Source: a virus
Direction: 5' to 3' (one strand)
IMG/VR virus record: IMGVR_UViG_3300031918_000008
Coordinates: 1 to 64,000 of that record
Length of the DNA stretch: 64,000 nt
The notes beneath the pieces were generated by a model. It worked only from the letters and a program-made list of their open reading frames with translations. It was not told the origin of the DNA and made no database searches. Positions 16,260 to 24,804 of the stretch are shown piece by piece (within the stretch, counting starts at the first letter, position 1; the number at the start of each line of letters is the position of its first letter). A program made the position numbers and the translations under genes.

Positions 16260-16997
16260 ATGGGAAATGGGAAAGCATATGCCAATCGAAAACAAGAATC
16301 AGAACGTCCAGAGGCAGATTTTTATAGTACACCAAAATCAATAACACAATTAATTTGTGATACAAAAGAGTTTTCTAAATATAAAACAATATATGAACCT
16401 ATGTCTGGAGAGAATGCTATAGCAAAAGTTCTTATAGAAAATGGCCATGAAGTTATTACTGATGATATTAGAACTACAAAAAAGGATTTTCTTAAATGTA
16501 ATGAAAAAGTGGATTATATATGTACAAATCCAGCTTTCAGCATCTTTACTGAAACAGTAGAAAAATGTCATGAAATTACTAATTATGGGTTTACATTATT
16601 AGGTAAGACTAATTTTTTTGCGGCTCATAGTAGAACCAAAATGAATCTATGGAGAAATCTTAAACATGTTTATATTTTTGATCGCATGATTGACTATCGT
16701 ACCCCTTATAGGGAAGATGGATGCTTCTTTTTAGGTAATTTAGTAACGTGTTGGATGTGTTTTGATAAATCATGGCATGAACCTTATTGGAATACATCAA
16801 TTATGGACGTGCAAAAATGGGCTACTTTAGGAAGTTATGATAATTATATCAAAAAAGAATATTACAAAGTTCATAATAAATGTCCTGTTTGTAATACAGA
16901 ATTAAAGTTCAAGCAGAAGCAGAAAGATTTTCCCGATTTACAAAGCATTAACTGTAGTACTTGTAACTGGGAAGGAATAGTAGATAAATTAATTTAG
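16260..16997 (+). CDS. Dam-like phage DNA N6-adenine methyltransferase with zinc ribbon
   Basis: 245 residues. DFYSTP near residue 20 is typical of phage Dam-like methylases. Motif I is YEPMSGENAIAKVL (SAM binding) and motif IV is TNPAF (family N/D-P-P-F/Y) near residue 95. The C-terminus adds CPVCNTEL and CSTCNW, a four-cysteine zinc ribbon. Probably methylates adenine in phage DNA as protection against host restriction. The Ala in NPAF is a deviation that should be kept in mind when assuming activity. Confidence 0.65.
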   Translation: MGNGKAYANRKQESERPEADFYSTPKSITQLICDTKEFSKYKTIYEPMSGENAIAKVLIENGHEVITDDIRTTKKDFLKCNEKVDYICTNPAFSIFTETVEKCHEITNYGFTLLGKTNFFAAHSRTKMNLWRNLKHVYIFDRMIDYRTPYREDGCFFLGNLVTCWMCFDKSWHEPYWNTSIMDVQKWATLGSYDNYIKKEYYKVHNKCPVCNTELKFKQKQKDFPDLQSINCSTCNWEGIVDKLI

Positions 16998-17005
16998 GAG
17001 AGTAT

Positions 17006-17317
17006 ATGAGCAAACGTAAAAGTATTGGGTTATTTAAACTCATAATGGGTAAGTATAATTATAGTGAAGTACAGCCAAATAAACCGTGGCCTAGACCAGA
17101 AGAGCAAACTTATAGTAAAGAATGTTATGACTTTTATCCTGCTTGTATTGATAGCTTAATAGTCTTAGTAAATTCATTAGGAGCAAATGATTTAAAATGT
17201 GGAATAATCAATTTGTTAGAATTAGAAAAAGATGAGCCTTATAAATATGTTACTTCTAATGTGACCAAGTTTTTAAGTAAGACTGCTAATAGTGTTATTC
17301 AAGAGATTATAAAGTAA
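17006..17317 (+). CDS. Unknown protein
   Basis: 103 residues, SD AGGAG. N-terminal basic part with NKPWPRPEEQTYSKECYDF, then a helical C-terminal half (IDSLIVLVNSLGANDLKCGIINLLE). No family recognised. Confidence 0.55.
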   Translation: MSKRKSIGLFKLIMGKYNYSEVQPNKPWPRPEEQTYSKECYDFYPACIDSLIVLVNSLGANDLKCGIINLLELEKDEPYKYVTSNVTKFLSKTANSVIQEIIK

Positions 17318-17371
17318 AATATAAATAATTATATTTTAGTTAAATGAATTAAAGTAAAATAAGGAAATAAT

Positions 17372-17833
17372 ATGAAAGAGAAAATTGCTTATTTAATTGG
17401 CTCTGTAAATAATGGAAAGATTATTCTTGATGAAGATACTGCTGTTCTTTATGCTAGATCAACTAATCAAGCAATCAATGAATTAAAATTAGTGGATTAT
17501 AAAGTAGAAGTTTATCAGGGTACTTGTATATTTTATAATATACATACGCATGAATACAAATTTCAAAAGTATGAATTTAATAATGTTGATAGATTAAGTA
17601 AGTCATATTTTGATGCAAGTTGTGGGAAATATGATCTACGAATTTTTATATGTGTAGATATTAAAGTTGTTAGAAAAAACATACAAAAGGTACTTGACTT
17701 TTTACTAACACTTAATATAGAAAAGATAAACTGTTTTCTATATTGCCGACAAGGACAGGACTATACAACATCACTTTGTAAAGAATATTCAGAAGAGTAT
17801 TTAAATAAACTAAGTCAGTTAGTAATTGAATAA
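17372..17833 (+). CDS. Unknown protein
   Basis: 153 residues, SD AAGGAAA. Alpha/beta with a cysteine-containing middle (YFDASCGKYDLRIFICVDIKVV). Precedes the queC-like gene by 38 nt. No family recognised. Confidence 0.55.
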   Translation: MKEKIAYLIGSVNNGKIILDEDTAVLYARSTNQAINELKLVDYKVEVYQGTCIFYNIHTHEYKFQKYEFNNVDRLSKSYFDASCGKYDLRIFICVDIKVVRKNIQKVLDFLLTLNIEKINCFLYCRQGQDYTTSLCKEYSEEYLNKLSQLVIE

Positions 17834-17871
17834 AGTTTGTAATTAGAATATGATAGATATAGGGAAAAAAT

Positions 17872-18669
17872 ATGAGTAAAATAATTGGTGTTTTATGGTC
17901 AGGTGGTTTAGATAGTACTTATTTAATTTATAAAAATTTGAGTGAAGGTAATACAGTATATGCTTACTATGTTGAATTAGAAAATAATGCAAATAAAGTT
18001 ATTGAAGAAAAGAAAGCAATTGAAAAATTGCAAGTTTTATTTGAAAAATACTTTTATAATAAGTTTCTTTATAAGGGTATTTTAACTGAAGTAGGTATAA
18101 ATGGTTATGATAATTGTTTAAGCTTTAAACAAATGCCTACATGGATTTATGCTCTACAGTGGATTGACTCACAAATAGATGAGGTACAGATAGGATATAT
18201 TCTAAATGACGATGCCCTTTCATGGCTTCCTGATATTCAAAATATTTATAATAGTTTTAATGCAATAAAAACAAAAGAAATACCGCTTACTTTTCCACTT
18301 ATTAAAATTTCAAAACAACAGGAAAAAGAGGGGTTGCCAGCGGAATTTTATTCAAATATTTGGTATTGTGAAGATCCTATAAATGGAAAACCTTGCGGAA
18401 CTTGTCATAGTTGCTTGCGCTATAAGTTTAAAGGACTAGCATCATATGGTTCTGTTGAAGTACCTAAATATGATGACAGTATAAAAGCTATAAGTAAAGG
18501 TACTTCTTTAGTAGTAAAAGAAGTAAATAGTGTAGACTGTATTTCAATAGATTTGAAAGCAGAGGAAAGCACTATTGATCCTTTAGATAATATTTTAAAT
18601 AAAATAGAGGATATAAAGAAAGATATAAGTACTAGCTTAGTAATTGACATACTTACAGAAAAGTACTAA
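17872..18669 (+). CDS. queC: QueC-like 7-cyano-7-deazaguanine (preQ0) synthase
   Basis: 265 residues. The PP-loop SGGLDST at residues 10-16 binds ATP. The QueC zinc site is present in full near residue 166-181: C-x8-C-x2-C-x2-C (WYCEDPINGKPCGTCHSC). QueC converts 7-carboxy-7-deazaguanine to preQ0, precursor of queuosine in tRNA and of 7-deazaguanine bases in phage DNA. No queD, queE, folE or dpdA partner is seen in the window, so precursors or the inserting enzyme would come from the host or from other parts of the genome. The last 50 residues are a helical extension beyond the usual end. Confidence 0.75.
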   Translation: MSKIIGVLWSGGLDSTYLIYKNLSEGNTVYAYYVELENNANKVIEEKKAIEKLQVLFEKYFYNKFLYKGILTEVGINGYDNCLSFKQMPTWIYALQWIDSQIDEVQIGYILNDDALSWLPDIQNIYNSFNAIKTKEIPLTFPLIKISKQQEKEGLPAEFYSNIWYCEDPINGKPCGTCHSCLRYKFKGLASYGSVEVPKYDDSIKAISKGTSLVVKEVNSVDCISIDLKAEESTIDPLDNILNKIEDIKKDISTSLVIDILTEKY

Positions 18670-18701
18670 ACTCATACAAAATATGATAAATAGGAAAAAA
18701 G

Positions 18702-19286
18702 ATGAATACGATTATTATTGATATGGATTGTGTAACAAATGATTTTGTACCTTTCTTTTGTGAGATAGCCTATACAAAGTTTAAAATGAACTTTGAAGGT
18801 GATGTGTATGCTAACTATAACCTAACTAGTTGTATGGTAGGTACAAACAATCAGAAGCAAAAAGTACTAGCTGATATATTCAGTATGCCTTACTTTTGGC
18901 AAAATTTGCCTGTAATGAAAGATAGTTATGATACTTTAATGAAGTTATCTAATAAAGGTTATCAGCTAGACATTGCTTCAATGACTCCACCTAAAGCAGA
19001 TATTAAAATTAAAGATATGGTTAAACGAGAAAAGTATAAGTGGCTTGATCGAGTATATCCTACTATAAATTTTAATCATATATATCTTGATGTACCAAAG
19101 CATACTTTATGTGGAACTTATATTATAGATGATAATCCTGCTAATATTTATGGAGAGACCTACCATTTTAAAGGCGAATATATCAAGTATAACTATAAGT
19201 ACAATGAATCTGCTAGATCAGATTATTCAGTTTCTAATTGGAAGCAGATTGATAATTTATTTAAAGAAATAGAAGGTAGAAAATGA
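18702..19286 (+). CDS. 5'(3')-deoxyribonucleotidase, HAD type
   Basis: 194 residues. HAD motif I is IIIDMDCVTNDF at residues 4-15 (nucleophile and acid D-x-D); motif II lies in IASMTPP; motif III in KYKWLDR; motif IV is IIDDNPAN near 145. The family dephosphorylates deoxynucleoside monophosphates. The gene overlaps the dNMP kinase start (ATGA), so the two enzymes adjust the nucleotide pool together. Confidence 0.7.
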   Translation: MNTIIIDMDCVTNDFVPFFCEIAYTKFKMNFEGDVYANYNLTSCMVGTNNQKQKVLADIFSMPYFWQNLPVMKDSYDTLMKLSNKGYQLDIASMTPPKADIKIKDMVKREKYKWLDRVYPTINFNHIYLDVPKHTLCGTYIIDDNPANIYGETYHFKGEYIKYNYKYNESARSDYSVSNWKQIDNLFKEIEGRK

Positions 19287-19876
19287 TATTAGCAATATCA
19301 GGCGGTCGCCATGCAGGTAAAGATACTTTTTTTGATACAATAAAAGAAAGATATAAGTATAACTATAATTTTATTCAAAAAAAGTTTAGTTATAATATGA
19401 AACTTTGTGCTTGTATTATATTTGGCTGGACAATGGAACAAATAGAAGATCAAACTTTTAAGGAAACTATTGATCCTATATATGGTATAAGTCCCAGAAT
19501 GTTTTTAGATGACTTTGGAACTATCTATGGTCGTCAGCATCTATGTGAAGTATTTCCAGAGTTTAAAAGATTAGTTGGTGAGCGTATTTGGTCAATGGGA
19601 ACAATACGTGATTGTGTAAAAGAAGCCACAAATAATAATATTGTTTGCATAACTGACTTTCGATATCCTGTAGAAGAAGTTGAATTAGAAAGCTGTAATC
19701 ATGAAGTTATAGTTCTAAATATAGATCGTCCAGAGTTTCCTATTAATCCAAAATCTGCTGATAAATTAGTTCCATTATTGGAATGGAATTATAAACTGAT
19801 AAATAATAAAAGCTTAGAAGAATATAGAGATGATTGTATTTCTATGTTTGATAAAATTATGGAAGATAGAAAGTAA
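19283..19876 (+). CDS. Deoxynucleoside monophosphate kinase, T4 gp1-like
   Basis: 197 residues. P-loop at the very N-terminus (AISGGRHAGKDTFFD); RMFLDDFGT and ITDFRYPVEEVE correspond to the base-recognition and DxRxPxE segments of T4 gp1-type kinases. It phosphorylates dNMPs to dNDPs for DNA synthesis. Translation is coupled to the deoxyribonucleotidase by a 4-nt overlap. Confidence 0.75.
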   Translation: MILAISGGRHAGKDTFFDTIKERYKYNYNFIQKKFSYNMKLCACIIFGWTMEQIEDQTFKETIDPIYGISPRMFLDDFGTIYGRQHLCEVFPEFKRLVGERIWSMGTIRDCVKEATNNNIVCITDFRYPVEEVELESCNHEVIVLNIDRPEFPINPKSADKLVPLLEWNYKLINNKSLEEYRDDCISMFDKIMEDRK

Positions 19877-19879
19877 TCT

Positions 19880-20089
19880 ATGGAATTGTATTTAGTTATT
19901 GAAAATATATTAAAATTATATGATCATGACTTAATAGAAAAGGAATTAAATAAGTTAGAAGAAAGCAAGGTTATAAAGAAATGGGATTTTTATACTTGTA
20001 ATACATGGTTTATAAAATCAAGGGAATATGAAGTAACTGATATAAATGGAAAGAAAATAAATAGATTTGTTTATAAAAGAAGATGTTAA
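19880..20089 (+). CDS. Unknown small protein
   Basis: 69 residues; starts 3 nt after the kinase stop with no strong SD, probably by translational coupling. Sequence NILKLYDHDLIEKELNKLEE is helical, followed by a short beta part rich in aromatic residues. No family recognised. Confidence 0.5.
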   Translation: MELYLVIENILKLYDHDLIEKELNKLEESKVIKKWDFYTCNTWFIKSREYEVTDINGKKINRFVYKRRC

Positions 20090-20572
20090 ATGTCAAAATT
20101 AGAAGAGCTAAATGAAGCGAAAGATCGATTGGAAACAGTAACTAATTTAGTGAATACTGGATTTAATATTAAGTTTTGTGGTTATAGATATCCACATGGA
20201 TTAATAGTAGAGTCATCAATATTAGGTAATCAGAATTATGAAGTATTAAAAGATTTAATAAATGAATTTAGTAAGAAAGTTACAAATATAATGGAAGCTG
20301 AATATAATGAAGCAAGTACTAAATATCACACTTTAGATGAAACACCTGTAGAATTATTTCAAGATAGAGAAAAAAATTATATAGAAAATTACATTATGCC
20401 TGAGTTAGCTAAAATGTTATCTATTAAACAAAGAATTTCTTTTTTAGAAGCTTTAGTAAAAGAAAAGAAAATAGACAGATTAGAGTATAATGATAGTTTA
20501 CATGAAAAGATGGAAGTAAAGATTTGGATTAATGGAAAAGAAGCTACAATTAAAAGGTACAAATTTAATTAA
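20090..20572 (+). CDS. Unknown protein
   Basis: 160 residues; its ATG immediately follows the preceding stop codon. Helical with a possible coiled coil at both ends (LEELNEAKDRLETVTNLVN; KQRISFLEALVKEKKIDRLEYN). No family recognised. Confidence 0.55.
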   Translation: MSKLEELNEAKDRLETVTNLVNTGFNIKFCGYRYPHGLIVESSILGNQNYEVLKDLINEFSKKVTNIMEAEYNEASTKYHTLDETPVELFQDREKNYIENYIMPELAKMLSIKQRISFLEALVKEKKIDRLEYNDSLHEKMEVKIWINGKEATIKRYKFN

Positions 20573-20596
20573 GAGTTTGAAAAAGGATAAAAACAT

Positions 20597-22819
20597 ATGA
20601 TACTTCATTCAGCAACTATGGAAGGATACAAGACTTATAAAGAGCGTACTGTTGTTAATTTTTCAACAGGATTAAATTTACTTTCTGGTCGTTCAGGTAA
20701 AGGTAAATCTTCTATATTTGATTTAATTAGTTTACATCTGCTTGATAAGTCAGAAGCAAGTTTGGAAGCTAATCTAAATTGGGACTCCAATTATTTTTAT
20801 ACAGAAGTATGTTTTGAACATAATAATGATGAATATAAAAGTGTATTGGAATATACAAAATCTGATACAGCTAAAGTAGGTAAGTCTACCCGAAAGCTTT
20901 ATAAGAATGACATGACTACACCTGTGGCTGAAAATGCAAGTGTAAAGGAAGTATTATCAGAGTTGCTTGATCCAATGACTACTGATGCTGGATTGTTTTT
21001 TAAGCAGGATAGCCGACCGTTTTTGGATATAAATGATGGTGATAGACTTGCACTTATGCGTAAGATTCAGAAAGTTGATTTTGATAGCAATATCAAAGCT
21101 ATTGATAACTATATTAAGCAGTTGAATGAAAAAGTAATTGAATTAGATAATAAGATTTATAGCTATGAAAATAAGAAATATGAGTTTAAAACTATTTCAG
21201 AATTAGAATATTCCGAAGATCAGATTCAAATAATGGAAAAGGATTGTTCAATTCTTTTAAATGACATTACTAAAGTAAATGAATTAAAAAAGCAGAAAGA
21301 AGAATATCAGAAAAAAATTATTGAATTAAATGCAAGTATTACTAAAGCACAATCTGAAGTATCTAACACTAAAACTAAATTAGACAATAAACAAAAAGAA
21401 TTAGAAGCATATCAAGATACAGGTGTAAATGAGTCTTTGAATAAATTGGATTCTGAAATTTCTGTATTAAATTTGAAGGAAGTACAGGATGCTACTGAAA
21501 GCATTGTAGTATCTTTTAATTCAAATAAAGAAGCTATTGAAAAAAAGATAGAAGCACTTGTTAGTGACAAAACTAATTATCCTGTTACTCGATTAGTTAA
21601 ATATGATGAAACAAAAATAAATGAAATTATTACTAAATTGGCTGGTTTAAAAGCTGATAAACAGTCAGAAGAAAAACAACTTGCTTTTTGTAAGTCAGGT
21701 AATTGTCCTACTTGTGGACATTTATTTGAAACAAATGAAATAGAATTACATGAAAAGAAAATTAATGAGCTTACTTGGTCTATTGAAGATCAAAATACCG
21801 CACTTGCACAACTATATAAAGAAAAAGAAGAGCATGAAAATAAAGTAAAACAGAATGATGATAATAGAAATAAATGCTTATTGATTGATAAAGATATTTC
21901 TGTAGAAAAAGAAAAGTTGCTAAACTTTACTGATGAAAAATTGTCTGAATTAAAACAAGCAGAAGCAAGTAGAGTCGAAACACTAAAGAAGGATATTCAA
22001 ACTGCTATTGAAGCAAAGAAAACAGAAAAAGGTTATATTACTTCTAACTTTGAAACAAAATGTAAATTGCTTGAAACAGAGGTAGACCGATTTAAGGATA
22101 TAAAAGACAGTAAAGAATTAGAAGTATCTAAATACTCCGATAACTTAAAAGAAATAATTACCAAGTTTAATGCTATTACTATTACCGATATTTCTTCAAC
22201 AGAAACACAATACTCTGATTTACAAACTAAAATTAATAATTACAAAAGTATAGTTGCGGTTAACAAGTCTAATACAGAACACAACAGGTTGTTGACTTTA
22301 GAAAAAGAAAACGATAGTATTGAACTTGAAAAATTACAAATGGAAAAAAATGAAATTATGATTGATAAACTTAATCATGAAAGTGCAAAAACAATTTTGC
22401 AGAAAGATTTTCCAAACTATGTAATTGGTAAAGTAATTAAGTTTATTGAAGGTTCAATGAATAGGTTTATTGAGTCAATTTATAAACCATTAGATGTAGA
22501 GCTTGCTAATTCTAAAACAGGAATTCCTTTAATGTATGGAACAGGTAAACGAAAGATTCCTGCAAAGAGTGGTTTAAGTGGTGCAGAAAAATGTATAGTT
22601 CAACTGTCATTTAATGATATCTTTAATAAGAAGAATAAGCTTGGTGTTATGCTGATAGATGAAAGCGATAGTGCTACTGATGAGTTAACTTCACAGAGTT
22701 TATTTGAAGTAATAGGAAATATGTTAAAGGAGTACAAACAGATTGTAGTAATAAGTCATAATAATAACATGAAAGATTATATGATTGCTAATTATAATGC
22801 AAATATAATTAATTTATAA
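20597..22819 (+). CDS. Rad50/SbcC-like recombination ATPase (T4 gp46-like)
   Basis: 740 residues. Walker A GRSGKGKSS near residue 33; two long coiled-coil arms meeting at a zinc hook CPTC at about 370; ABC signature LSGAEK near 665; Walker B VMLIDESDSATDE near 690; switch His in VISHNN near 723. With an Mre11-type nuclease this complex resects DNA ends for recombination-dependent replication. The likely partner is the metallophosphoesterase at 13599-14858. ATG 20597 follows AAAAGGA. The length is larger than T4 gp46 (560) because of longer coiled coils. Confidence 0.85.
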   Translation: MILHSATMEGYKTYKERTVVNFSTGLNLLSGRSGKGKSSIFDLISLHLLDKSEASLEANLNWDSNYFYTEVCFEHNNDEYKSVLEYTKSDTAKVGKSTRKLYKNDMTTPVAENASVKEVLSELLDPMTTDAGLFFKQDSRPFLDINDGDRLALMRKIQKVDFDSNIKAIDNYIKQLNEKVIELDNKIYSYENKKYEFKTISELEYSEDQIQIMEKDCSILLNDITKVNELKKQKEEYQKKIIELNASITKAQSEVSNTKTKLDNKQKELEAYQDTGVNESLNKLDSEISVLNLKEVQDATESIVVSFNSNKEAIEKKIEALVSDKTNYPVTRLVKYDETKINEIITKLAGLKADKQSEEKQLAFCKSGNCPTCGHLFETNEIELHEKKINELTWSIEDQNTALAQLYKEKEEHENKVKQNDDNRNKCLLIDKDISVEKEKLLNFTDEKLSELKQAEASRVETLKKDIQTAIEAKKTEKGYITSNFETKCKLLETEVDRFKDIKDSKELEVSKYSDNLKEIITKFNAITITDISSTETQYSDLQTKINNYKSIVAVNKSNTEHNRLLTLEKENDSIELEKLQMEKNEIMIDKLNHESAKTILQKDFPNYVIGKVIKFIEGSMNRFIESIYKPLDVELANSKTGIPLMYGTGKRKIPAKSGLSGAEKCIVQLSFNDIFNKKNKLGVMLIDESDSATDELTSQSLFEVIGNMLKEYKQIVVISHNNNMKDYMIANYNANIINL

Positions 22820-22821
22820 AC

Positions 22822-22829
22822 TAACTATT
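22822..22829 (+). promoter_or_regulatory. Late promoter motif TAACTATT
   Basis: TAACTATTAT just after the gp46-like stop; predicted leader of about 48 nt to ATG 22883, so the next gene can be raised independently late in infection. Confidence 0.5.
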
Positions 22830-22882
22830 ATAGTGTGCATAGCACATTTAATAACGCCATAGGCAAAGTAAAGGAAACAAGT

Positions 22883-24247
22883 ATGGAAAAAGCAATGTCT
22901 CGAAAGGATCTGTTTAAAAAACTTAAAGCAGAAAAAGAAGAAGCAAACACCAATTTTCAGGGTTTTGAAAATCCTGAATATGTAGCACTATCAGACGATG
23001 AATATCGTTTAATTAGGCTCATGGGAAATGAGTTGCAGTCAAAGGATCACTGTCCTACTGATGCACATTTATTCAAGACTATTTTTATTAAGGGTGATGA
23101 TGGAAAGAAGATGAAAACTATTCTTAATCCAGACAGGGATCATCCATTTAATAAGATGGTATACTTTTTAGGTAAGGGTAAATGGATTGATGATGAAAAT
23201 ACTGGAAAGAAAAAGAAAGTCTATGATCACGAGGGAAGCCCGTCTCTTGCTATCATGAATAGTAATTATCATGATGATGGCCCGTATCCTCAGTCATGGG
23301 ACTCTCCGCAGAAGTATGTAGCTATTAATTGTATTGATCGTATGGATGATTGGTGTAAAACTAATAATCATACTAAGGTACTGATTCACAGTGTAAATGT
23401 TGATGGTGATAAAGTTTATCCTGAAATTGGAATTAAAAAGACCTTGTATGATATAATTTGGGAACAACTTTGTACCGAATATGAATTACATTTTGAAGAT
23501 TTTGATATTGCAGTAAAGCGTATTCCAACTTCAAAGGATAAGTCTAAAAAGCAGACTGTTTACTTTAAGGCTGTTCGTGCTGATCGTGCTGAAAAGGATT
23601 TGATTGAGTTTGGCAATAAGATTGGTGTTGACTATGCCTCTCGAATTGTAGCTGAAGGCGCTCCGACCGACGCTGAGTATGCATATGAACAGTATAACTT
23701 TGAAACAATGCCTTGCTTTCTGCCTACTTCTGCAAAACGTTTATATAATCACATTAAGAACTTTGTGAAGAAAGTTGATACAGAGTTTGGTTCCGATTAT
23801 GTAGGCGATTTTACCGCTTATATTGAAAAAGAAGAAGCAGAGCGTAAGATTTTTTGGGCAGAGTATAAGAAAGCTCATGCAACAGAAGAATCAGAAGATA
23901 AAGTAACTAAGCCAGCAAGCAAGGAAACTACTTCAAAAGAAACTACTGTTTCTAAGGAGTCTGTTCGCCGGTCTGTTGTGAAAAAGGAAGAGCCAAAGAA
24001 GGAAGAGCCAGCTTTTGATACTTCAGAGCTTGATCCTGAAATTTATACTGGTATTAGTAAAATGTCTGATGAAGATAAGGCACTGATTATTGGTGTAGAT
24101 GAGGATTCAGGAGAGCTTAAATTCCGTGCTGACTGCCAGCTTGTAGAGTGTGCTAATAATAATGGCCCTGATGATGAAGAAGGCTGTCACTTTATGACTC
24201 CTTCTACTTATACTATTTGCCCATATTGTGCCGCCGAGTTTCAGTAA
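22883..24247 (+). CDS. Candidate single-stranded DNA-binding protein (gp32-like role)
   Basis: 454 residues from ATG 22883 (SD AAAGGA, 6-nt spacing); a GTG at 22835 is excluded because it falls at the predicted transcription start. The N-terminal region DEYRLIRLMGNEL and GKGKWIDDENTGKKKKVYDHEGSPS resembles the start of gp32-type proteins in large phages. A Lys/Glu/Ser linker follows near 340-390, then a C-terminal zinc-finger-like block (CQLVECANN, GCHF, CPYCAAEF). Location after the gp46-like gene and the abundant-protein codon use fit. Assignment is by pattern; another zinc-binding recombination protein is possible. Confidence 0.5.
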   Translation: MEKAMSRKDLFKKLKAEKEEANTNFQGFENPEYVALSDDEYRLIRLMGNELQSKDHCPTDAHLFKTIFIKGDDGKKMKTILNPDRDHPFNKMVYFLGKGKWIDDENTGKKKKVYDHEGSPSLAIMNSNYHDDGPYPQSWDSPQKYVAINCIDRMDDWCKTNNHTKVLIHSVNVDGDKVYPEIGIKKTLYDIIWEQLCTEYELHFEDFDIAVKRIPTSKDKSKKQTVYFKAVRADRAEKDLIEFGNKIGVDYASRIVAEGAPTDAEYAYEQYNFETMPCFLPTSAKRLYNHIKNFVKKVDTEFGSDYVGDFTAYIEKEEAERKIFWAEYKKAHATEESEDKVTKPASKETTSKETTVSKESVRRSVVKKEEPKKEEPAFDTSELDPEIYTGISKMSDEDKALIIGVDEDSGELKFRADCQLVECANNNGPDDEEGCHFMTPSTYTICPYCAAEFQ

Positions 24248-24256
24248 TTAAAAAAT

Positions 24257-24311
24257 AATAGTTATTAAAAAAAGCAGAGTCAGCGATGATTCTGCTTTTT
24301 TTATAACTATT
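24257..24311 (+). terminator. Long-stem terminator whose 3' arm contains the next late promoter
   Basis: Core arms AAAAAAAGCAGA (24267) and TCTGCTTTTTTT (24291) form the terminator. The stem is extended by AATAGTTAT and ATAACTATT, the latter carrying the TAACTATT promoter motif at 24304. Stops the ssDNA-binding gene transcript. Confidence 0.8.
24304..24311 (+). promoter_or_regulatory. Late promoter motif TAACTATT
   Basis: Lies in the 3' arm of the terminator stem; predicted leader about 26 nt to ATG 24343. Confidence 0.55.
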
Positions 24312-24342
24312 ATATAAGATTATATTAAAGGAATATCTTTTT

Positions 24343-24801
24343 ATGGAAATAATTTTAGCAGAGGGTCAAGAAGTTGTAAGTAAAGAAGGAAAAGTTTATT
24401 TAACTGAAAAAGGTGATAAAATAGAAGAAAATATTTTTAATGATGATAAAGAAATACTTTCCACATTAAAAGAAAGAACTATTGCATTAGTTAAATATAT
24501 AGAGCATCTTGTTAAAACGGGAATAGATATTCATAAAGTTAAGTATGAAGAAGACAAAGATTTTATAGATTTTTATTTTGTAGATGGTTATGGTAATGAT
24601 TTATGGGTTACTTATGCTTTTAAGAAAAGTAAAGCTTCAATTAAAGTTGATTACTATTATAAGCCCTATGATAGCTTGTCAGGTGGTTTATGTAATGAAG
24701 CTGTTTCTTTAAGTACTGAAGATATAGGATGGGAATATATTTCAGATAAAGTTATAGACTATTTAGCAACCAGTATTTACAAACAAACAAAGAAGGTATA
24801 G
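24343..24801 (+). CDS. Unknown protein with AEGQE/KVYLTEKGD motif
   Basis: 152 residues. The first 30 (AEGQEVVSKEGKVYLTEKGD) recur in the next gene near its residues 229-252. The rest is alpha/beta with FYFVDGYGNDLWVTYAFKKS. The motif is probably a small shared beta module. No known family. Confidence 0.55.
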   Translation: MEIILAEGQEVVSKEGKVYLTEKGDKIEENIFNDDKEILSTLKERTIALVKYIEHLVKTGIDIHKVKYEEDKDFIDFYFVDGYGNDLWVTYAFKKSKASIKVDYYYKPYDSLSGGLCNEAVSLSTEDIGWEYISDKVIDYLATSIYKQTKKV

Positions 24802-24804
24802 AGC

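Noticed and set aside
22835-22882. GTG start at 22835 for the ssDNA-binding candidate
   Set aside because: No SD, and it coincides with the predicted +1 of the late promoter; ATG 22883 has AAAGGA at good spacing.
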